The position numbers and the translations under genes are program-made. 53,434 nt of DNA from assembly GCA_031270945.1 (NCBI GenBank), contig JAISWZ010000451.1, positions 1 through 53,434 of the forward strand. The letters run 5' to 3'. Below are positions 49,287 through 53,434 of this stretch, in pieces. This DNA comes from Clostridiales bacterium (GTDB taxonomy: Bacteria; Bacillota; Clostridia; Lachnospirales; WQUN01). The notes under the pieces were generated by a model, which was not told where the DNA came from, searched no databases, and saw only the letters and a list, made by a program, of their open reading frames with translations. Every line of letters starts with the position of its first letter. Position 1 is the first letter of the stretch.

Positions 49287-50377
49287 TGAAACGGGCTGGA
49301 ATCATCGGCTTGGGCCTGATAGGCGGATCCATCGCCAAGGCGCTGAAGAAGAAGCTGGGGTACGAGATCAGCGCCTCCAACCGAAGCTTTGGCGCTCTGG
49401 AACAGGCCCAAAAGGATGGCATCGCTGACTCAATCGGGGTTTGGGGAGACGAACTCGATGTCAGAGCTCTGTTCTCTGGCTGCGAGGCTGTCTTCATCTG
49501 CACCCCCGTGAACTTCATGCCCGACTGCCTGGAAAAGCTTAAAGACAATGTCGATCCAGACTGTCTAATCACTGATTGCGGAAGCACAAAAAAGACCATA
49601 ATTCAATGCGCCGACTCCCTAGGCCTCGAAAACTTCGTGGGAGGGCACCCAATGGCTGGCTCGGAGAAGATAGGCTACCAAAACTCTGCGGCCCATCTTT
49701 TTGAAAACGCCTACTACGTCACCGTCCCAGCCGCGAGAACCGCGCCTGGGATGCTGGAGAGGCTAAACGAGCTTGCCAAAGGGATAGGCGCTGTTCCAGT
49801 CCAGATGGATGGCTCGTCCCATGACATGGCTGTGGCTGCCATCAGCCATGGTCCTCACGCTATCGCGTCAGCCCTTGTAGGCCTGGTTGAGGACTCAGAC
49901 AAAACCGGTGCCATGAGGGCGCTGGCGGCCGGAGGGTTCAAGGATCTGACACGTATAGCGTCCTCAAGCCCGGAAATGTGGACAGCCATATGCCTGGAAA
50001 ACAAGCTTGAGCTTTCCGGGATCCTAAAAAGCTTCGAAAAGCGCGTCTCTGGCTTTAACCAAATGCTCGAATCTTCGGACGAACCCGGAATCATGAGCTT
50101 CTTCTCCCAAGCCAAGGAATACCGAGACAGCTTCGCCCAAGCCCCCTCAGCCTACAGGCAGGATCAAAAGATCCGGGTGGACGTGGAGGACAAGCCTGGA
50201 AGCATCGCCACCATCTCCACAATGCTATCCGTGAACGGCATAAACATCAAAAACATAGGGGTGCTTCACAGCAGGGAGTATGAGGGCGGAATACTTGAGA
50301 TTTCATTTGACACAAGGGAAAGCTTGAAAAAGAGCAGAGAGCTTTTGATTAGGATGAACTATAAGGTCTATGACTGA
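49286..50377 (+). CDS. tyrA: Prephenate dehydrogenase with C-terminal ACT domain
   Basis: 363 residues. Converts prephenate to 4-hydroxyphenylpyruvate for tyrosine. NAD-binding GLGLIGGSIAKALKK at the start, FICTPVNFMP, DCGSTKKTI, GGHPMAGSEK (catalytic His region) and ISHGPHAIASAL. Residues about 290-363 form an ACT domain (DVEDKPGSIATISTMLSVNGI) that likely binds tyrosine for feedback control. Coupled to aroF by a one-base overlap. An AT-rich 130-base gap follows before aroA. Confidence 0.93.
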   Translation: MKRAGIIGLGLIGGSIAKALKKKLGYEISASNRSFGALEQAQKDGIADSIGVWGDELDVRALFSGCEAVFICTPVNFMPDCLEKLKDNVDPDCLITDCGSTKKTIIQCADSLGLENFVGGHPMAGSEKIGYQNSAAHLFENAYYVTVPAARTAPGMLERLNELAKGIGAVPVQMDGSSHDMAVAAISHGPHAIASALVGLVEDSDKTGAMRALAAGGFKDLTRIASSSPEMWTAICLENKLELSGILKSFEKRVSGFNQMLESSDEPGIMSFFSQAKEYRDSFAQAPSAYRQDQKIRVDVEDKPGSIATISTMLSVNGINIKNIGVLHSREYEGGILEISFDTRESLKKSRELLIRMNYKVYD

Positions 50378-50470
50378 TTTTTGCTTTTGCTCTTGCTTTT
50401 TTAAGTTTTGTTTTTTGTCTTGTTTTTGCTTTTTTAAAAATTTATATTTTATTTTATTATATTTTTATTT
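50378..50470. repeat. T-rich low-complexity tract
   Basis: TTTTTGCTTTTGCTC-type repeats and TTTATATTTTATTTTAT between tyrA and aroA. Confidence 0.7.
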
Positions 50471-50509
50471 CCCAAAAATTTGGGCACCCCCCAAAGGCAG
50501 GTGAGCTAA

Positions 50510-51790
50510 ATGGAAACCACCCTTGCAGCGGCTGAAGGCTTGAGCGGGCGCATAACGGTTCCAGGAGACAAGTCAGTGTCCCACCGGGCTGTAATGCTTG
50601 GCGCGCTGGCTGATGGAGAGACATGCATCAAGGGCTTTCTCGCAGGCGAGGATTGCCTAAGCACAATCAGTTGTTTCGAGGCGCTTGGCATTTCTATCAG
50701 CCGAAACGAAAACAGCGTAATAGTGCAAGGAAAAGGCCTCTCAGGCCTTCAAAAGCCTGAGAAAACCCTTGACGCCGGAAACAGCGGAACAACTATGCGG
50801 CTAATGTCTGGCATTCTCGCCGGGCAAAGCTTTTCTTGCAGAATTGACGGCGACGCCTCTCTCAGAACCCGCCCAATGGATCGGGTCATTGCCCCGCTTG
50901 CCCTAATGGGCGCTCAATTCGCCAGCAACAAGGCGCCTCTGGAGATAACAGGGACAAGGCTGCACGGGATACGGTACTCGCTCCCTGTGCCTAGCGCCCA
51001 GGTAAAAAGCGCTATCCTTCTTGCCAGCCTTTTCGCGGACGGCGAAACCGTAATCGAAGAGCCGATCCCCTCGCGGGATCACACCGAGCTTATGCTAAGG
51101 GCTTGCGGCGCTGGCATAGAAAGGCGCGGAAACCATATCTACTGCCATTCGGCCAAGAGGCTTAACCCCTTTGTGGCAAAGGTTCCTGGAGACATTTCAT
51201 CGGCCGCGTTCTTTATCGCCGCCGCCTTGATAACCCCAGGCTCATCCATCCAGATAGAGAACGTCGGAGTGAACCCGACCAGGACTGGCATACTTGAAGC
51301 TTTTCGCGCAATGGGCGCGGACATCGACGTGATAAATTTGAGAAGCGAGGCTGGAGAGCCTGTAGGAGACATTCTAGCCAAGCATTCCAAGCTTGTTGGG
51401 ACCGAAATTTCAGGAAATATAATTCCAAGGATGATCGACGAGGTTCCCGTTTTCGCTGTAGCCGCCCTGGCGGCCAAGGGCAAAACTGTTATAAAGGACG
51501 CCCAGGAGCTTAAGGTCAAAGAGGTCAACCGGATAGACGCGTTGGCAAAACAGCTCTCAAAGCTTGGCGCTCATGTAGAAGAGCGGCCTGATGGCCTAAT
51601 AATCGAAGGCGGCCACCCACTCACAGGCGCAGTTGTGGAAAGCGGCGGAGATCACAGAATGGCTATGAGCCTAGCAATAGCCAGCCTCATAGCCAAAGGA
51701 GAAACTGTCATAAAAGACTCAGGATGCGTTGACATCTCTTTCCCGGGCTTCTTCGACTGCCTGGAGAGAGTCAAACGGCATGCTCTTTAG
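50510..51790 (+). CDS. aroA: 3-phosphoshikimate 1-carboxyvinyltransferase (EPSP synthase)
   Basis: 426 residues. Adds enolpyruvyl from PEP to shikimate-3-phosphate. Motifs: GDKSVSHRAVMLGAL (substrate binding), LDAGNSGTTMRLMSG, DGDASLRTRPMDRV, SAQVKSAILLASLFADG, DEVPVFAVAALAAKGKT, KVKEVNRIDALAKQL and GDHRMAMSLAIAS. Length is normal. AGGTGAG precedes the ATG. Last gene of the aromatic group. Its stop TAG is built from the target triplet TTA and the first G of element copy Q, so the insertion fixed the gene's end. Confidence 0.95.
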   Translation: METTLAAAEGLSGRITVPGDKSVSHRAVMLGALADGETCIKGFLAGEDCLSTISCFEALGISISRNENSVIVQGKGLSGLQKPEKTLDAGNSGTTMRLMSGILAGQSFSCRIDGDASLRTRPMDRVIAPLALMGAQFASNKAPLEITGTRLHGIRYSLPVPSAQVKSAILLASLFADGETVIEEPIPSRDHTELMLRACGAGIERRGNHIYCHSAKRLNPFVAKVPGDISSAAFFIAAALITPGSSIQIENVGVNPTRTGILEAFRAMGADIDVINLRSEAGEPVGDILAKHSKLVGTEISGNIIPRMIDEVPVFAVAALAAKGKTVIKDAQELKVKEVNRIDALAKQLSKLGAHVEERPDGLIIEGGHPLTGAVVESGGDHRMAMSLAIASLIAKGETVIKDSGCVDISFPGFFDCLERVKRHAL

Positions 51791-51888
51791 TGCATATCCC
51801 AAAATTCCGCAAGTGGCGCAGCAAAAGTCATCGCGATGCGTTAACGCGTGACTTTTGCAAGCCATAAAATTAATTTTGGGATATGCAC
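51790..51888. mobile_element. MITE-like element, family 1, copy Q (best-preserved)
   Basis: 99 bp; ends GTGCATATCCCAAAATT and AATTTTGGGATATGCAC are perfect inverted repeats; TTA flanks at 51787-51789 and 51889-51891. The interior hairpin TGGCGCAGCAAAAGTCA/TGACTTTTGCAAGCCA matches copies C and M. Overlaps the last base of aroA. Confidence 0.92.
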
Positions 51889-51930
51889 TTAGGCCTATTT
51901 GCCTTTTCTTAATTTATCTTTTATAATCTT

Positions 51931-52263
51931 TTAATTGTCCATAAAGAACAGGTTCAGCAAGCTTAGCACTATAGATGCCACTATCGCTGTCGAGAACCCG
52001 TAAATGTTGAACCCTGTGACAAGCGCGGATGTCAGAGAGAGCATCAGCGCGTTAATCACTATGGAGAACAGCCCAAGCGTCAGCAGGGTTATGGGCAGCG
52101 TTATAGCCGATATGATAGGCTTTATCAGCGAGTTTACAAGGCCGAGCACCAGCGCCGCAACAAGCGCGGCAGTGAAGCTGGAGATTGAGAATCCTGGCAG
52201 GATCCATGCGATGGCGTAGAGAAGCGCCGCGCTCAAGAGCCAGTTCACAACCGTCTTTTTCAT
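51931..52263 (-). CDS. PF04020 (YvlD-type) four-helix membrane protein
   Basis: 110 residues, four membrane helices. LVLGLVNSLIKPIISAITLPITLLTLGLFSIVINALML (positions about 38-76) carries the family's conserved Asn/Lys-Pro and Thr-Leu-Gly text. Pfam calls the family 'Mycobacterial 4 TMS phage holin', but chromosomal members such as YvlD are not phage lysis genes; they seem tied to envelope stress. GGAGGGG lies 6 bases before the ATG. Single gene. Confidence 0.88.
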   Translation of the reverse strand: MKKTVVNWLLSAALLYAIAWILPGFSISSFTAALVAALVLGLVNSLIKPIISAITLPITLLTLGLFSIVINALMLSLTSALVTGFNIYGFSTAIVASIVLSLLNLFFMDN

Positions 52264-52525
52264 GCCATTCCCCTCCCAAAGCTGCGGGCGTTATACGCCC
52301 GCTCTAATTAAAATATATGCGGGCTGGCCGCAAAATAGTTTTTATTCTTTTTATGCTGAGTGTAAAGCATTGCTTGCGATCTCTTGCCAAACGGAAATCC
52401 CGGGCCCAGGATTTCTTGCGGCGAGCCGCGCTCGCCGTGCGCTTGAAAGCGCTTTTCATGTTCTTTCCAGGCATATGTACGAAGATCCAATCCAAATGGT
52501 CTGAGTTTTGCGAAAAGAGGACAAA

Positions 52526-53179
52526 ATGAGAATAGCCAACAAAGACGCTGAGCTAGCCAGGCTTGAGTCCATGCGAGCCTTTGAGAGAAAGCTTGAAGCT
52601 GAAGGGTTCAGCTTCATAGCGGGCATTGACGAGGTAGGACGGGGTCCGCTTGCGGGCCCGGTTTACGCTTGCGCGGTTATCCTTCCCAAGGACTGCGCTA
52701 TCATGGGAGTAAAAGATTCAAAAAAGCTCTCGGAGAAAAACCGGGAAGAGCTGTCGGCGATAATCAAGGAAAAGGCTGTGGCCTGGAACATTGGCACAGC
52801 TGACGAAAAAGAGATAGACAGCATCAACATCCTCAAGGCTACCATGAGAGCCATGAAAGACGCCGTCAACGGGCTGAGCGTCAAAGCTGACTCCCTGCTG
52901 GTTGACGCCTTGTCCCTGCCTGAAATCCCTTTGAGGCAGCTGGCGATAATCGGAGGGGATGGGCTTTCCATATCCATAGCGGCCGCCTCCATTGTAGCCA
53001 AGGTAGCCAGAGACGCCTTGATGCGGGAATATGATCTCACTTACCCTGAATACGGCTTTGCCGCCCACAAGGGATACGGAACGAAGCAGCATATAGACGC
53101 TATCGGCAAGCACGGCCTATGCCCGATACATAGGGTGAGCTTCGCGGCGAAGTTCGCGGAAGCGCAGGATACGCATTAA
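52526..53179 (+). CDS. rnhB: Ribonuclease HII
   Basis: 217 residues. Cuts RNA in RNA-DNA hybrids and at single ribonucleotides. GIDEVGRGPLAGPV gives the Asp-Glu pair, DSKKLSEKNRE follows, LLVDAL and ASIVAKVARDALM provide the remaining acidic residues; HKGYGTKQH and LCPIHRVSF complete the family. AAGAGG lies 5 bases before ATG 52526. A 46-base gap leads to the FlhB-like gene, the same order as rnhB-ylqH in Bacillus. Confidence 0.96.
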   Translation: MRIANKDAELARLESMRAFERKLEAEGFSFIAGIDEVGRGPLAGPVYACAVILPKDCAIMGVKDSKKLSEKNREELSAIIKEKAVAWNIGTADEKEIDSINILKATMRAMKDAVNGLSVKADSLLVDALSLPEIPLRQLAIIGGDGLSISIAAASIVAKVARDALMREYDLTYPEYGFAAHKGYGTKQHIDAIGKHGLCPIHRVSFAAKFAEAQDTH

Positions 53180-53225
53180 AAAGCTGCGTTTTCACGCTCG
53201 CGGATTAAAAATCCTGGAGGCTCAT

Positions 53226-53434
53226 ATGGACAAAAGAAAAAAGGCTGCGTCAATAGAATACAACCCTGGCGACTTGGCGCCAATTGTCAGCGCCAAAGGA
53301 AGCGGTTTGATCGCAGAGAAGCTCGTTGAAAAGGGGATGGAAGAAAGCGTTCCAATCATAAGCGATCCCAAGCTTTTGCAAGAGCTTATGGGCATTGGGC
53401 TGGAAGAGCGCATTCCTCCGGAATTGTACGAAGC
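53226..53434 (+). CDS. FlhB-like (YlqH-type) protein, partial
   Basis: The first 69 residues only; the gene runs past the window end. The text KAASIEYNPGDLAPIVSAKG and AEKLVEKGMEESVPIISDP matches the C-terminal cytosolic domain of FlhB, the flagellar export switch, as in the stand-alone YlqH proteins after rnhB. GGAGG lies 5 bases before the ATG. Role in export control is uncertain. Confidence 0.85.
   Translation, partial: MDKRKKAASIEYNPGDLAPIVSAKGSGLIAEKLVEKGMEESVPIISDPKLLQELMGIGLEERIPPELYE

Noticed and set aside
51931-52263. Phage holin suggested by the PF04020 family name
   Set aside because: No phage genes are nearby; chromosomal YvlD-type members are not lysis proteins.

Overview
The window looks like a chromosomal segment of an anaerobic, Gram-positive Bacillota/Clostridia-type bacterium. 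Supporting signs are strong AGGAGG-type ribosome sites with some TTG/GTG starts, an S-layer-homology (SLH) anchored arabinanase, an AraC regulator fused to a GH39-like domain, a DUF6171 protein, a LexA of Firmicute length, and the gene pair rnhB then an FlhB-like (YlqH-type) gene at the right edge. No rRNA, phage or CRISPR is visible. Species cannot be named from the sequence alone.

Layout. 0.3-7.3 kb: a secreted, SLH-anchored GH43 arabinanase; an orphan BrxL-like AAA+ protein that lacks the Lon protease part; a type Ic aspartate aminotransferase. 7.4-23.1 kb: a large envelope/phospho-signalling locus. On the minus strand are a class B penicillin-binding protein, a divergent SEDS (FtsW/RodA-like) protein and an unknown protein. 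Divergently on the plus strand are a PP2C phosphatase, a Ser/Thr kinase fused to a VWA-like domain, an atypical kinase with four membrane helices, a membrane VWA protein, a small membrane protein sharing its C-terminal module, a zinc-ribbon GTPase, and a large membrane protein resembling GTPase-associated protein 1 (GAP1). The set resembles the GTPase-centred conflict/signalling systems described by Aravind and colleagues, but joined to a SEDS-PBP cell-wall synthase pair. It is the best candidate here for an under-described system. 23.1-27.1 kb: a YbjQ protein, a 2.2 kb stretch without genes, and a DUF3892 protein. 27.1-39.6 kb: a secreted PASTA-like protein, a methyltransferase, then an arabinose/arabinan block (GH51 arabinofuranosidase with DUF6171, AraC-GH39 regulator, and a divergent RbsA-type sugar ABC transporter plus a metallo-hydrolase), then a secreted DUF362 protein. 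40.3-46.3 kb: two paralogous XRE-like regulators, a stand-alone AAA15 ATPase, a HAD phosphatase, YjbQ, tRNA-Leu(CAG) and lexA. 47-51.8 kb: an aromatic amino acid operon (hisC-type aminotransferase, aroF, tyrA, aroA). 51.9-53.4 kb: a PF04020 membrane protein, rnhB and the start of the FlhB-like gene.

The intergenic space is full of small non-autonomous elements. One family (at least 15 recognisable copies) has termini reading G-N-GCATATCCCAAAATT and its reverse complement, flanked by 3-bp TTA or TAA target duplications. Its copies often lie at stop codons, between a promoter and its gene, or directly before a ribosome site, and some are chained end to end sharing one target triplet. A second family (CTAACGAGCG ends) has at least two copies. 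No transposase gene is present in the window. Four genes also carry short imperfect tandem duplications of their own 3' ends.
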